In this document: piece after piece, positions 1-7,886 of the stretch
Position numbering within the stretch: the stretch's first letter is position 1
Layout: every line of letters starts with the position of its first letter
IMG/VR virus record: IMGVR_UViG_3300032313_001250
Coordinates: 1-32,191 of that record
DNA length: 32,191 bases
Source of the DNA: a virus
Reading direction: 5' to 3' (one strand)
The notes under the pieces: model-generated
Seen by the model: the letters and a program-made list of their open reading frames with translations, nothing else
Databases searched by the model: none
What the model was told of the DNA's origin: nothing
Translations under genes and position numbers: made by a program

Positions 1-174
1 AGATATTTCTTTTACTTTAAGTTCGTTGTAATACTCTACTAACTCATCGTAACGGTTTTCGATTTGGATTTTTGTTACCTCTAAGCTACCTAACTCGTTA
101 ACTAATGCTTGGTTAGACTGTTGGATTTCTTGAAGTGTTTTGATTTCTTCTTCTGTTAATTTTTTGTTTTCCAT
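1..174 (-). CDS. Small coiled-coil phage protein, 3' part cut by window edge
   Basis: An ATG at 174 opens a frame that stays open for 58 codons to position 1, so the C-terminus lies outside the window. The peptide starts MENKKLTEEEIKTLQEI and is Glu/Lys/Gln-rich with heptad-like spacing of Leu and Ile, which suggests a coiled coil. Short coiled-coil proteins of this look are common downstream of virion genes in phages of Bacteroidota (from memory). I assign no function. The upstream spacer carries a 10-bp perfect palindrome, ATAACGTTAT (175-184), and a copy of the AT-rich pre-start motif (188-197). Confidence 0.75.
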   Translation of the reverse strand, partial: MENKKLTEEEIKTLQEIQQSNQALVNELGSLEVTKIQIENRYDELVEYYNELKVKEIS

Positions 175-187
175 ATAACGTTATTTA

Positions 188-197
188 GTATAAATAT
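188..197 (-). promoter_or_regulatory. AT-rich pre-start motif (ATATTTATAC on coding strand)
   Basis: The coding strand reads ATATTTATAC 14 bases before the ATG at 174. It is a one-base-shorter variant of ATATTTATAAC, which recurs in the same orientation in other spacers of this window (see findings). Whether it is a promoter, an mRNA-processing site or a translation element cannot be told from sequence alone. Confidence 0.4.
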
Positions 198-209
198 ATG
201 TAAATTTTA

Positions 210-1190
210 CTAAGTTATATTGATTAGAATACCGTTGATAAAATTTAAAGTATTGGGTGGTGGATTATGTACAATAGTTACTGGGCCTGTAAACCCTACT
301 GGGGAGGGCGCGTAAGAGGCTGATAAAGCAAATGAACTTGTTCCAAATAATTGACCTGTAAATGATCCTGAGAAGGATCCTGTATTACTTAGAAATTGAT
401 CTACTCTATTTGCTGTTACAATAAGTGAAGGTATGCCTGGTACTACTCCAAATGCTGATTCTGCATGTAATCGTACGTTACCATCAGTTGAATACCACAT
501 TAATTGAAAGTAATCATTTGCAGCAGCATTAACAAAGAAATTCCAGGCTGCAACATAGTGAGCACCATTACCAACTAATTGTAATGATGTAGCAGAATCA
601 CTTATGTCAGTTCCATTTTTTCTAATCCATATCCATATCTCATCTGTTCCACTGTCTGTTTTATCTACTTGTGCTGAGAATTGTATGTCGTAAACTCCTG
701 GGTTTTGTACTTTAATATAGGTATTGAAGGGGTTTGTTGATCCTGAAATAGACACTCCATTTGAAATATCAGTTACATTCAAAGACATTGATCTAGCTGT
801 TCCTGCTACATTTGTCTGTGTTTGTGTAGAGTAAAAACTACCATATGAACCGGTTGCTGTATTTCCTGTTCCACCTGATCCACCGGTTGATGTAATTGTG
901 ACTTGTCCTAAGCCATTACTTGGTGATAAACTAATATTTGATCCTGCAAGTAATTGAGTCACTCCACCGTTTGCTGCGTAGGAAGCTGATAAGGCATAGG
1001 ATGAGGATATTGCAAAAGAGGCGGTAGGGGAAATACCAACATTAATTGTTAAATCATTGAATTCTCCTACAGAACCAGTAACCGCTCCTACAAAGTTAAT
1101 TTTATTAACTTGTGTTGTTACTAGATTACCTTGATTTTCTACTTTTAACGGTATTAAACCAGGACGAGATATTTTACTATAGTCTGGCAT
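210..1190 (-). CDS. Virion fibre/decoration protein with a C1q/TNF-like jelly-roll
   Basis: 326 aa. The N-terminal part (about 1-110) is low-complexity Ala/Ser/Gly/Thr sequence with repeats such as ASFAISSSYALSASYAA, and a second copy (TSSFALSASYA) lies near residue 287. These repeats are typical of trimeric fibre shafts in phages of Bacteroidota. Residues about 115-265 have the alternating hydrophobic pattern and Gly/Asn turns of a C1q/TNF-like jelly-roll: N-terminal YGSFYST, central VYDIQFSAQVDK, then WIWIRKNG and YFQLMWYSTDG. The likely role is an exposed trimeric fibre or head decoration that binds host surface or glycans. It lies 3 bases downstream of the gp15-like gene. It is the only gene here ending in TAG. 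Confidence 0.7.
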   Translation of the reverse strand: MPDYSKISRPGLIPLKVENQGNLVTTQVNKINFVGAVTGSVGEFNDLTINVGISPTASFAISSSYALSASYAANGGVTQLLAGSNISLSPSNGLGQVTITSTGGSGGTGNTATGSYGSFYSTQTQTNVAGTARSMSLNVTDISNGVSISGSTNPFNTYIKVQNPGVYDIQFSAQVDKTDSGTDEIWIWIRKNGTDISDSATSLQLVGNGAHYVAAWNFFVNAAANDYFQLMWYSTDGNVRLHAESAFGVVPGIPSLIVTANRVDQFLSNTGSFSGSFTGQLFGTSSFALSASYAPSPVGFTGPVTIVHNPPPNTLNFINGILINIT

Positions 1191-1193
1191 TTA

Positions 1194-2042
1194 TTATATA
1201 CTTCCTGTAGTTTCTATAAAAATAGATACTTTTGTTTTACTTGTAAATTTAGAAATAGCTGTATTGTTTTTCTGAATAGTATTGGGGATAATGTATCCAT
1301 CCATTTTTACAGTAAAAGTACTTCTAACTATTCTATCACTGTTATCTGAAATTTCTGTTTGGAATCCAAACGAATCAATCGCTGCTTTAAATTTAAAGCG
1401 TTCGGGATTACCCCAATAAGCATCAGATGTATATTGGATAGCCTCTACTATTTTATTGAGTTGTTCTACATAATAAGTAAATACTACAAATGAATAAGTA
1501 ACGGTTACATAATCAGGAACAACTACAGCATAAAACTGTTGTTCTGGTTTTTTATTATTTAATAAATCAAAATGATTATATGCATTTCTAGCAGAATATC
1601 CTGTTTGTGTAACACTATAATTATATGGATTATTAGCGTCTATTTTACTAGCTATATTTTTACTTTTTTCAATACTATCACGCTTAAACATAATTAAAGG
1701 AGCCATAATAGTTCCTTTAACGTCTCTATAATAACCATCCTTCTGAAATGATTTCCATTTTTCAGAAGAACCATAAATTACAGGAACAGATATTTTTTCA
1801 CCATTTTGTATTACAAAAGGTTTAATAACATTTTCAAAATAATAAAAAACGGACTCATCTATATCTTGAATACCTACTGAAAATGGTTTTGTAGTATCTC
1901 CTTTCCAAGATGTTTGTAGGGCTCTATTTTTAGGATCAGGAACAGCATTATTAGGATTTCCTTGAGTAATATCATATGGTTCTACAAGAGAATTACTAAT
2001 TTGTTTTTGTGTTTTTGGTATTGGTTTTCTATTATTATCCAT
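1194..2042 (-). CDS. 15: T4 gp15-like tail sheath terminator/tail completion protein
   Basis: 282 aa, soluble, no signal peptide. The central region contains FYYFENVIKPFVIQNG, VPVIYGSSEKWKSFQKDG, TIMAPLIMFKRDS and YTSDAYWGNPERFKFKAAIDSF, which I recognise as the conserved core of gp15-type tail completion proteins of T4-type phages. In T4, gp15 caps the tail tube and sheath and joins the tail to the neck. The gene follows the gp14-like gene with a one-base TAATG overlap at 2042, keeping the 13-14-15 order. The first 45 residues are polar and probably flexible. The family call is from memory of conserved motifs. Confidence 0.75.
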   Translation of the reverse strand: MDNNRKPIPKTQKQISNSLVEPYDITQGNPNNAVPDPKNRALQTSWKGDTTKPFSVGIQDIDESVFYYFENVIKPFVIQNGEKISVPVIYGSSEKWKSFQKDGYYRDVKGTIMAPLIMFKRDSIEKSKNIASKIDANNPYNYSVTQTGYSARNAYNHFDLLNNKKPEQQFYAVVVPDYVTVTYSFVVFTYYVEQLNKIVEAIQYTSDAYWGNPERFKFKAAIDSFGFQTEISDNSDRIVRSTFTVKMDGYIIPNTIQKNNTAISKFTSKTKVSIFIETTGSI

Positions 2043-2566
2043 TATAATCTTTGTTTATCTATTCCCACACGATCAGCAGGGGTATAGTGAGTACTACAAA
2101 TGATAGAAACATTGTATCCAAAATCCTCTAAATCATTTTCTAAAATATTAACTCCTGTATCATCTTTATACGGATAACTTGGATTTTTACCTGTAAAATA
2201 CTGGTTAGCATTTGTAGAATCAATTTCCCAATATCCATTTTGCCACATAATAAAATCACCTACCTCAGGAACTAAACTAGCATCAACTAGATCATCTCTT
2301 AAAAATTTAAAGGTAATAGGTTGAGAAAAAGCAGGACCAAATTGATCTTCAATAGGAAATGATTGGTCTGATCTTTCAATTAGAGCAAACATTAAAACAG
2401 GTTCCTCAAATACCCTACCTGATGCCGCCTCCCCATACATATTTACCTTAGTATCCGTTATATTGCATTTATAGTAAACGACCTGTTGGGATATGATATT
2501 CCGCATTAACTCACGGTTAATGTGTCTAAACAAACTTATATCGCGACTACCACCAAATAAAGCCAT
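2042..2566 (-). CDS. 14: T4 gp14-like neck protein
   Basis: 174 aa. The N-terminus (SRDISLFRHINRELMRNII) is a predicted amphipathic helix, followed by a beta-rich core with NMYGEAASGRVFEEPV and a PEVGDFIMWQNGYWEID turn. It matches the general pattern of gp14-type neck proteins of marine and freshwater T4-type phages, which seal the filled head at the connector together with gp13. Its place directly after a gp13-like gene and its overlap with the gp15-like gene support the call. Start ATG at 2566 is one base after the preceding stop. Confidence 0.7.
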   Translation of the reverse strand: MALFGGSRDISLFRHINRELMRNIISQQVVYYKCNITDTKVNMYGEAASGRVFEEPVLMFALIERSDQSFPIEDQFGPAFSQPITFKFLRDDLVDASLVPEVGDFIMWQNGYWEIDSTNANQYFTGKNPSYPYKDDTGVNILENDLEDFGYNVSIICSTHYTPADRVGIDKQRL

Positions 2567-2567
2567 A

Positions 2568-3719
2568 TTATCCTATATAAATAGTCATTGGAACTTGTGA
2601 AATTTCGGTATTACGGGCTACGGTTTCTGCTGCTCTTCTTTCAAGTAATGATTGACGAGATGTTTGATCAAAGTATTCTCTTAGTCTAGTAGTTAATGCT
2701 ATTTTATCGGCATCGGCTGAACTTACTAATGCGGTTCCATTCAATGTAACTTCAGAGCCTGGAATTGGGATAGTGGAGTATTTGCTTCTAATATTTCCGA
2801 GCATTTCTCGAGATAAAGCTAAAGTATATTCAAAAATCCAACTTCTGCCTAAAGAATTTATTTGAGCATAAGTAATATTATTATAAGGTGCTTTACTTAC
2901 ATTATTTATTTTATTTCCTCCAGCACCAATAGCGGCATTATTTCTATCCTCTATTTTTATATAATTAAACCAAAGTTGATGTCCCATATCCTCATCTGTG
3001 GGAATTGGGAATATTCTTAACTTGTTATTAACTAGTTGGAATGTGTAATTAGATAATCTAACAGTATTACTCATCTCAATAGCATTGATGTTAGCCACAT
3101 CATAACTTAAGGGCATTAATATAAAATTGGTTGCAGGACCATAACCTGCTAATCCAGTTAGTCCAACAGCACTTGTAGCTCCTGGTCCTAATCCAGCCCA
3201 AGGACTGTACAATTGGTTAATTGCTGGAAGACCTTCAAAAAATATTTTTTTAACCTCTATACCACCCGTTATATTATTATTAATAGCCCATTGTTCTAAA
3301 TTATAATCTTGAATAGAGGAAGTTAAATAAACAGATCCACTATGCCAATCAATATTACCTCCAACTCCAGCCTCTGATGCATATTGTTGAGACATTCTAA
3401 TAATAGGTCCTAAACTAGGGGTAACTAAAGAATTGTTTAAATTAGAACCCGTTGATGCTCCTTCTAAAGATAAATAATTATCTCTTAATTGAAAAGCATA
3501 TAATTCATTACCATAAACAGTTATTGCTTGTTCAAAAGCGGTATAAAAATTTACATCTTGTAATTCAACATTTTCAATAGGCCATCCTAAACGTAAAGCA
3601 CAAAATTTAGTAACTTTATCAGCATCAGTTTGAAACTGATAATCATTATCGTAAAATCCAAAAGGTGTGTCTCCAGGAAAAAATGATGATGAACCAGGGT
3701 ATATAGGAATAACAGCCAT
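2568..3719 (-). CDS. 13: T4 gp13-like neck protein
   Basis: 383 aa, larger than T4 gp13 (309 aa) but similar to versions in environmental T4-type phages. Conserved-looking features are an N-terminal segment with KFCALRLGWPIENVELQD and AFEQAITVYGNELYAFQ, a Gly/Ala-rich insertion at about 165-200, and a C-terminal helical region (SWIFEYTLALSREMLGNIRSK) followed by RLREYFDQTSRQSLLERR. In T4, gp13 binds the portal and, with gp14, closes the packaged head. The start follows a 39-base spacer after phoH that carries the AT-rich motif. Confidence 0.7.
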   Translation of the reverse strand: MAVIPIYPGSSSFFPGDTPFGFYDNDYQFQTDADKVTKFCALRLGWPIENVELQDVNFYTAFEQAITVYGNELYAFQLRDNYLSLEGASTGSNLNNSLVTPSLGPIIRMSQQYASEAGVGGNIDWHSGSVYLTSSIQDYNLEQWAINNNITGGIEVKKIFFEGLPAINQLYSPWAGLGPGATSAVGLTGLAGYGPATNFILMPLSYDVANINAIEMSNTVRLSNYTFQLVNNKLRIFPIPTDEDMGHQLWFNYIKIEDRNNAAIGAGGNKINNVSKAPYNNITYAQINSLGRSWIFEYTLALSREMLGNIRSKYSTIPIPGSEVTLNGTALVSSADADKIALTTRLREYFDQTSRQSLLERRAAETVARNTEISQVPMTIYIG

Positions 3720-3730
3720 AATAATATTTT

Positions 3731-3741
3731 GTTATAAATAT
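3731..3741 (-). promoter_or_regulatory. AT-rich pre-start motif ATATTTATAAC
   Basis: An exact ATATTTATAAC on the coding strand in the spacer between phoH and the gp13-like gene, 11 bases before the ATG. The upstream flank is also TTTTA-rich. It is one of several same-orientation copies in the window. Confidence 0.45.
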
Positions 3742-3758
3742 TAAAATGGCTTAAAATA

Positions 3759-4448
3759 TTAATCTCTGTATGTACTAAATACATCCAAAACAGGATCTAC
3801 TACAGCATGTCTATGATTTTTTTCTAGATGTAATACTTTTACTCCTTTAACCTCTAGTTCTAGTTTTAAAAAGAAATCAAATCCCGATTCTTTTTTATTT
3901 CTAAGATCACATTGAGACATATCACCACAAAAAACCATTTTAGAATTCATACCTAATCGACCAATCATTAATTCTGTTTGTTTCATAGTAGCATTTTGTG
4001 CCTCATCAATCATTACATAACAGTTAGAAAATGTGTTACCTCTTAAAAATCCAAAAGGTGCTACTATAACTGATCCTTCGGTAACTAATTTTTCGGTTTT
4101 TGGTTTACCTATTAAATCATACATTATGTTATAAATAGGGGATGTTAAATAAGATAATTTATCATCAACTCCTCCTGGTAGAAATCCTATATCCTCACCT
4201 GCTGTTACATAGGGTCTAGCTATAATTAATTTTTCTACTTCTTTATTAAATAATTGATCTAAACCTATTTGAACAGCTAACATTGTTTTACCGGAACCTG
4301 CTTTACCTTTAATAGCGGTAATATGATTCTTTAAAATTTCTGCTTTAGCTATTTTTTGTTCATCATTAAGTTGAATACCAAAATTTATTGGATTTTTTGG
4401 TTTTCTTTTTTCTTTGTATACCTCATCGGTATGTGGTAAAGATGTCAT
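3759..4448 (-). CDS. phoH: PhoH-like P-loop ATPase
   Basis: 229 aa. Walker A is GKAGSGKT at 48-55, and Walker B is VMIDEAQNA near 146-154. Family blocks ARPYVTAGEDIGFLPG and MVFCGDMSQCD are intact, as is the C-terminal EKNHRHAVVDPVLDVF. This is the short phage form of PhoH: an ATPase related to the helicase-like domain of bacterial PhoH, very common in marine and freshwater phages, with uncertain function (proposed roles in phosphate stress or RNA metabolism). It lies 6 bases downstream of psd and forms part of a three-gene metabolic insert between capsid and neck genes. Confidence 0.93.
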   Translation of the reverse strand: MTSLPHTDEVYKEKRKPKNPINFGIQLNDEQKIAKAEILKNHITAIKGKAGSGKTMLAVQIGLDQLFNKEVEKLIIARPYVTAGEDIGFLPGGVDDKLSYLTSPIYNIMYDLIGKPKTEKLVTEGSVIVAPFGFLRGNTFSNCYVMIDEAQNATMKQTELMIGRLGMNSKMVFCGDMSQCDLRNKKESGFDFFLKLELEVKGVKVLHLEKNHRHAVVDPVLDVFSTYRD

Positions 4449-4454
4449 ATGTTT

Positions 4455-5174
4455 TTATTTGTTTATAATACGCACTAATTGATCTAAACCGGCATTAACA
4501 TGCATAGCATCATCCAGGCAAAGTTTAAAATCGAATCTGTCATCTAAAGGTAACACAAGATCTACTTGAGAACCCCAGCGAATTTGAGAAAAACGTTCAT
4601 TTTGAGCAAAAATATCGTTTTGGTCATTAGTAAAGTGAGAAATAACATTTACATCCTCATCGGCAATCTGAATTAGGTAGTAAGTATAATCTAAAGAAGG
4701 TGAATAAATTTGGTTCCACATTCTTTCATTGTACTTTAAATACTCCATATTAGCAGGATTAATTTTTTTTCTTAAAATATCCTTTTCAACCGCCAACATG
4801 GGTTTATTCATCGATTCTATCACGTCTAGTGGTTTATATTTAAGCATACCTCCATAAGGTATACGATTGATGTGAACATCATAAAACGACATGAATATAC
4901 CGATAACTAATGATGGTTTATTGTATTCATCATCACCAACTACATCTTGAAGAGTATAATTCATACCCTTAATTTCAACTACTGGTTCTGTAGGGTCTTT
5001 AATAAATCTTTGATACAAAATAGTTCCATCAGCTGGGCTGTAAAAATATTCATGGTCAATAAAATTAGGACGGATTGGATCTCTAAAGAAAAATGTATTA
5101 GATAATTCACCTACAGGAAGTTTTTGGAGTTGTTTTACTTCCCCATTTAACCATTCTTCTAATGTTTGTGCCAT
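4455..5174 (-). CDS. psd: Phosphatidylserine decarboxylase proenzyme, short type
   Basis: 239 aa. Diagnostic family features are present in order: FFRDPIRP (29-36), SPADG (46-50) with the putative catalytic Asp49, FMSFYDVHINRIP (94-106) with His101, and WGSQVDLVLP (200-209). The Gly201-Ser202 pair corresponds to the self-cleavage site that yields the pyruvoyl prosthetic group in the LGST/GSxV-type motif. The family converts phosphatidylserine to phosphatidylethanolamine at the cytoplasmic membrane. Length fits the short (archaeal-like/Psd-B) form without an N-terminal membrane anchor. It overlaps the upstream amidinotransferase-fold gene by one base (TAATG), so the two are likely co-translated. 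All residues needed for self-processing appear intact. The substrate in infected cells is not shown. Confidence 0.88.
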   Translation of the reverse strand: MAQTLEEWLNGEVKQLQKLPVGELSNTFFFRDPIRPNFIDHEYFYSPADGTILYQRFIKDPTEPVVEIKGMNYTLQDVVGDDEYNKPSLVIGIFMSFYDVHINRIPYGGMLKYKPLDVIESMNKPMLAVEKDILRKKINPANMEYLKYNERMWNQIYSPSLDYTYYLIQIADEDVNVISHFTNDQNDIFAQNERFSQIRWGSQVDLVLPLDDRFDFKLCLDDAMHVNAGLDQLVRIINK

Positions 5175-6088
5175 TATAGTAAAGTTTTGTTATGATCTAC
5201 TCTATTCAAATGCATAACCATACAAGATAACATAGCACCTGATTTCATAAATTCTGATAAGTTAAATACAACTGGTTCCATTCCAGCATTTGAACATATT
5301 TTTTCTAATGTTTCTAACTTATGTTTTTCGGCATCATAATATTCGTGTGTTTTCTTTAATTCCGAAATATTGGATGCACATAATATCATATTACCATATT
5401 TAACGGAATTAGTTAAACCACCTAGGGCATCATCGGCTGATATATCAATAATCTCTGTATGTTTTTCAATTTCGACAATCTCATCTTCATCAAATAATTC
5501 AGTACAAATTATTGTTTGGTCTGTATTTAATGGGAAAATAGAACAATCCAAATGATATAAATACTCATCAACCATAGCTACCTTAATAATATCCATGTTA
5601 TAATTTTCTTCCATCCACTCATAAGTTTTGATGTTAGAACGGATACCATAACCACCAATGTATTTGTTACCATAAAGATATTTTAAATCAGCCTCACCTT
5701 CCCATTTATAAGGGGAAATAGTGGTTTTATAACCCATTTGATTAAAAAATTTCTCTCCAACTAATTCCTCACCTTTACGAGGGTCGGAGGAAAAGTTTGA
5801 TAGTAAAATCTGATTAGTGTTCTTGATATGAGGTAAATGAATACCTAAATTGGCAACATAAACCTGGTCTTGGAAATTACCTTCGGATGGTAATAGGTAA
5901 ACTAAAGAACCACCAGCCATAAACTGATATAAATCCATAAACTGTTTATAGGCTTTAGGACGGTTAACTAAAAGTTCATCATCTGTTAATTCTTGCATCC
6001 AAATGTTATTAGGATCAGAAGTAGATAGGGAAAAGGGGAAGTTCATTACGTAACTTTGAATAGGTAACTTACTTGGTGTTTCTTTCAT
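5174..6088 (-). CDS. Amidinotransferase/deiminase-fold (guanidino-group modifying) enzyme
   Basis: 304 aa. The layout matches the pentein superfamily (arginine deiminase, dimethylarginine dimethylaminohydrolase, amidinotransferase). It has VYVANLGIHLP (77-86), a WEGEAD block (129-134) carrying the acidic catalytic residues, GGYGIRS (145-151), LYHLDCSIFPL (177-187) with the probable catalytic His179, and SGAMLSCMVMHLNR near the C-terminus with the probable nucleophile Cys289. Such enzymes hydrolyse or transfer the amidino group of arginine-like substrates. Which reaction this one performs (citrulline formation, amidine transfer, agmatine) cannot be told from motifs. It is the first gene after the capsid terminator and has a late-promoter-like TATATAAATA just upstream. 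It is coupled to psd. Confidence 0.8.
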   Translation of the reverse strand: MKETPSKLPIQSYVMNFPFSLSTSDPNNIWMQELTDDELLVNRPKAYKQFMDLYQFMAGGSLVYLLPSEGNFQDQVYVANLGIHLPHIKNTNQILLSNFSSDPRKGEELVGEKFFNQMGYKTTISPYKWEGEADLKYLYGNKYIGGYGIRSNIKTYEWMEENYNMDIIKVAMVDEYLYHLDCSIFPLNTDQTIICTELFDEDEIVEIEKHTEIIDISADDALGGLTNSVKYGNMILCASNISELKKTHEYYDAEKHKLETLEKICSNAGMEPVVFNLSEFMKSGAMLSCMVMHLNRVDHNKTLL

Positions 6089-6095
6089 AATACTT

Positions 6096-6103
6096 TATTT
6101 ATA
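6096..6103 (-). promoter_or_regulatory. T4-late-promoter-like TATAAATA
   Basis: The coding strand reads TATATAAATA (6105 to 6096), and its last eight bases equal the T4 late promoter consensus TATAAATA. It lies between the capsid-gene terminator and the ATG at 6088, so a promoter is expected here. The distance to the ATG is only 7 bases, which would give an almost leaderless mRNA. That leaves the call tentative. Confidence 0.4.
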
Positions 6104-6145
6104 TAACTTGTGTTACCTATACATATTATATAGGCCTATACTAGT

Positions 6146-6172
6146 AAAAAAAAGCCCCGATTTCTCGGGGCT
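6146..6172 (-). terminator. Rho-independent terminator after the major capsid gene
   Basis: In the minus-strand transcript an 8-bp stem AGCCCCGA/TCGGGGCT (6172-6165 and 6160-6153) is closed by a GAAA tetraloop and followed by a run of eight U (6153 to 6146). It lies 22 bases after the stop codon of gene 23. This is the strongest GC-rich hairpin seen in the window and is a textbook intrinsic terminator. Confidence 0.92.
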
Positions 6173-6194
6173 TCTTTATAGAAAAAAATCTATA

Positions 6195-7856
6195 TTAGAT
6201 AGTGTTCAAACCACTAACATAAATTTTCGCATAGAATTCCGGGCGAATCATCTTCTTTGCATAACGAGTCATCAAACCTTTCTTTGGAGTGAAGGTTTCG
6301 GGATCGTATACAAGAGGAGTCATGATCAAAGGAATGTAAGGAGCAAATACAGCACCAGTTTCCAAGAATTGAGAACCTCTATAACCCAATAACATCAAGT
6401 TTTCGGTCATGTAAGGATTCTTGTAAACTTTGTAACGGTTGTTGATAGTACCTACTTTCTGTACACCAAATGCATATTCCATTTGAGCAGAATCTCCGTT
6501 GTTGTTAGAAGCAAATCCAGGGATTGATTCCAAGATAGTTGCAACTGTTGGAGAAGTTACGATGAAGTTAGCACCACCTCTAAGAGTCAATTGGTGAATC
6601 TTGTTGCTCAATTTCTGAACTTTAGTTCCCAAAGTTTGGAACCATTGTCCTTGAGTATTGTAGAAACCAGCATTACCGAAAGTACCTTCAGTAGAGATAG
6701 TTACGTTGTTTACAGCAGACCAGTATTCAGTTCCAGCAGCAGCATCTTCGATCAACATTTCCAAGATTTCCATATCAATTTCCATTGAAATGTACTCACT
6801 CATCATGTTAGTCAATTCAGCTTCAGCATCGATGTTCTGGTAAGCGGCCAAATCTTGAGCAAATTCTGGAGTCCAGCTAGCTTTTAATTTCTTAGTCTTA
6901 GCTGTAATAGCTTGAGACTGCATCTTAACGTTAAGTTCAGGAATGATAATAGTAGTAGCACTCTGAGCGTTAGGAATTGAGTAAGAACCTGAATCTTCAA
7001 AATCACCTCTGTTAATATCAGTGGTTAATTTATTGTAGAATACAGTTGAACCAGCAGAAGTTGCAGTACCATTCGTTTCAGCGGTAGATGCTGTAAAGAA
7101 GAAAGCAATTGTATTAGCTGTGTAGTTGTAAGTAGTAAACTGTGGTAACAACTTATCTACAGTAAATGCTGATCCTGAAAGTAAGGTAAATCCTCTTACT
7201 GCATCTGCATCAAAATTTGCTAAAACGGTTCTAGCAGAAGAAATAGTTACTTTTTTAACTGTACCTGCAGCAGCTGAAGCTGAGTAAGTAGAATCAAAAT
7301 TTAATTCTTGCCATACGGTTGAACCTGAAGTAACAGCAGCTGAAACAACTGATGAAGTTTGGTTAGTAGAGTAAGTGAATTTGTTTGCAGGATTGTATAA
7401 ACCACCTTCAGCAGCAGGAGTAGAGAAGGGGAATTGACCAGATGCATTTCTATCACCATACAAAGAATCACCAGCGGTAAAAGGATTCTTAGAATTACCA
7501 TATTGGAAATCCAAGAAGAATACTAGACCTGAAGGCATATTCATTGGTTGAACAGAAACGAATTCTTTAGCTACGATATTTCCGAATACTTTACGTACTA
7601 AAGGAAGAGCAATACCCGCCCAGTTTTCACCCTGGGTACCTGAGGTATATCCTGAATTAGTTGAAATTGTGTTGGTTTCAACTACTAATTGTTTAGCTTG
7701 GTTTTCTAATAACATAGAAATGTTATTTTTCTCAACCTCGTTAAGACCTTCTAATAAGCCAGTTCTAGCCCATTTACCGGCTAATCTGGATGCATCGCTC
7801 TGCAAGTTCTTCCATGAACCAGCTGAGCTTTCTAAAAGTTGTTGTATTTGTGACAT
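6195..7856 (-). CDS. 23: Major capsid protein, T4 gp23-like
   Basis: 553 aa. The N-terminus (MSQIQQLLESSAGSWKNLQ) and the following helical region resemble the cleaved delta-domain of gp23. QLVVE (56-60) before TNTIST fits a gp21-type cleavage site ([LI]xxE), giving a mature chain of about 493 aa. The block GYTSGTQGENWAGIALPLVR and the C-terminal GVQKVGTINNRYKVYKNPY, MLLGYRGSQFLETGAVFAPYIPL, TPLVYDPETFTPKKGLMTRYAKK are characteristic of T4-type capsid proteins. It forms the HK97-fold shell. The gene directly follows the scaffold gene, with a 30-base A/C-only leader and a strong terminator downstream. Codon choice looks more optimised than in the neighbours (for example GCA/GCT and AAC/TTC). 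Confidence 0.96.
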   Translation of the reverse strand: MSQIQQLLESSAGSWKNLQSDASRLAGKWARTGLLEGLNEVEKNNISMLLENQAKQLVVETNTISTNSGYTSGTQGENWAGIALPLVRKVFGNIVAKEFVSVQPMNMPSGLVFFLDFQYGNSKNPFTAGDSLYGDRNASGQFPFSTPAAEGGLYNPANKFTYSTNQTSSVVSAAVTSGSTVWQELNFDSTYSASAAAGTVKKVTISSARTVLANFDADAVRGFTLLSGSAFTVDKLLPQFTTYNYTANTIAFFFTASTAETNGTATSAGSTVFYNKLTTDINRGDFEDSGSYSIPNAQSATTIIIPELNVKMQSQAITAKTKKLKASWTPEFAQDLAAYQNIDAEAELTNMMSEYISMEIDMEILEMLIEDAAAGTEYWSAVNNVTISTEGTFGNAGFYNTQGQWFQTLGTKVQKLSNKIHQLTLRGGANFIVTSPTVATILESIPGFASNNNGDSAQMEYAFGVQKVGTINNRYKVYKNPYMTENLMLLGYRGSQFLETGAVFAPYIPLIMTPLVYDPETFTPKKGLMTRYAKKMIRPEFYAKIYVSGLNTI

Positions 7857-7886
7857 TGTTTTGTTTTTTTGTGTTTTTTGTTTTTC
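7857..7886 (-). promoter_or_regulatory. A/C-only unstructured leader of the capsid gene
   Basis: The 30 bases between the scaffold stop and the capsid ATG consist, apart from one G at the 5' end, only of A and C on the coding strand, with repeated ACAAAA units and no Shine-Dalgarno. A similar ACAAAAAACAAAAA tract precedes the scaffold ATG. Unstructured A-rich leaders favour initiation in Bacteroidota (known from reporter work in that phylum). I infer that this tract drives high capsid synthesis. Confidence 0.6.

Noticed and set aside
3587-3784. Minus-strand ORF overlapping the gp13-like gene start
   Set aside because: It lies in another frame of the gp13-like gene and spacer, is Leu/Phe/His-rich and has no conserved motif.
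7301-7501. Minus-strand ORF inside the capsid gene
   Set aside because: Out-of-frame shadow of gene 23 with Leu-rich low complexity.
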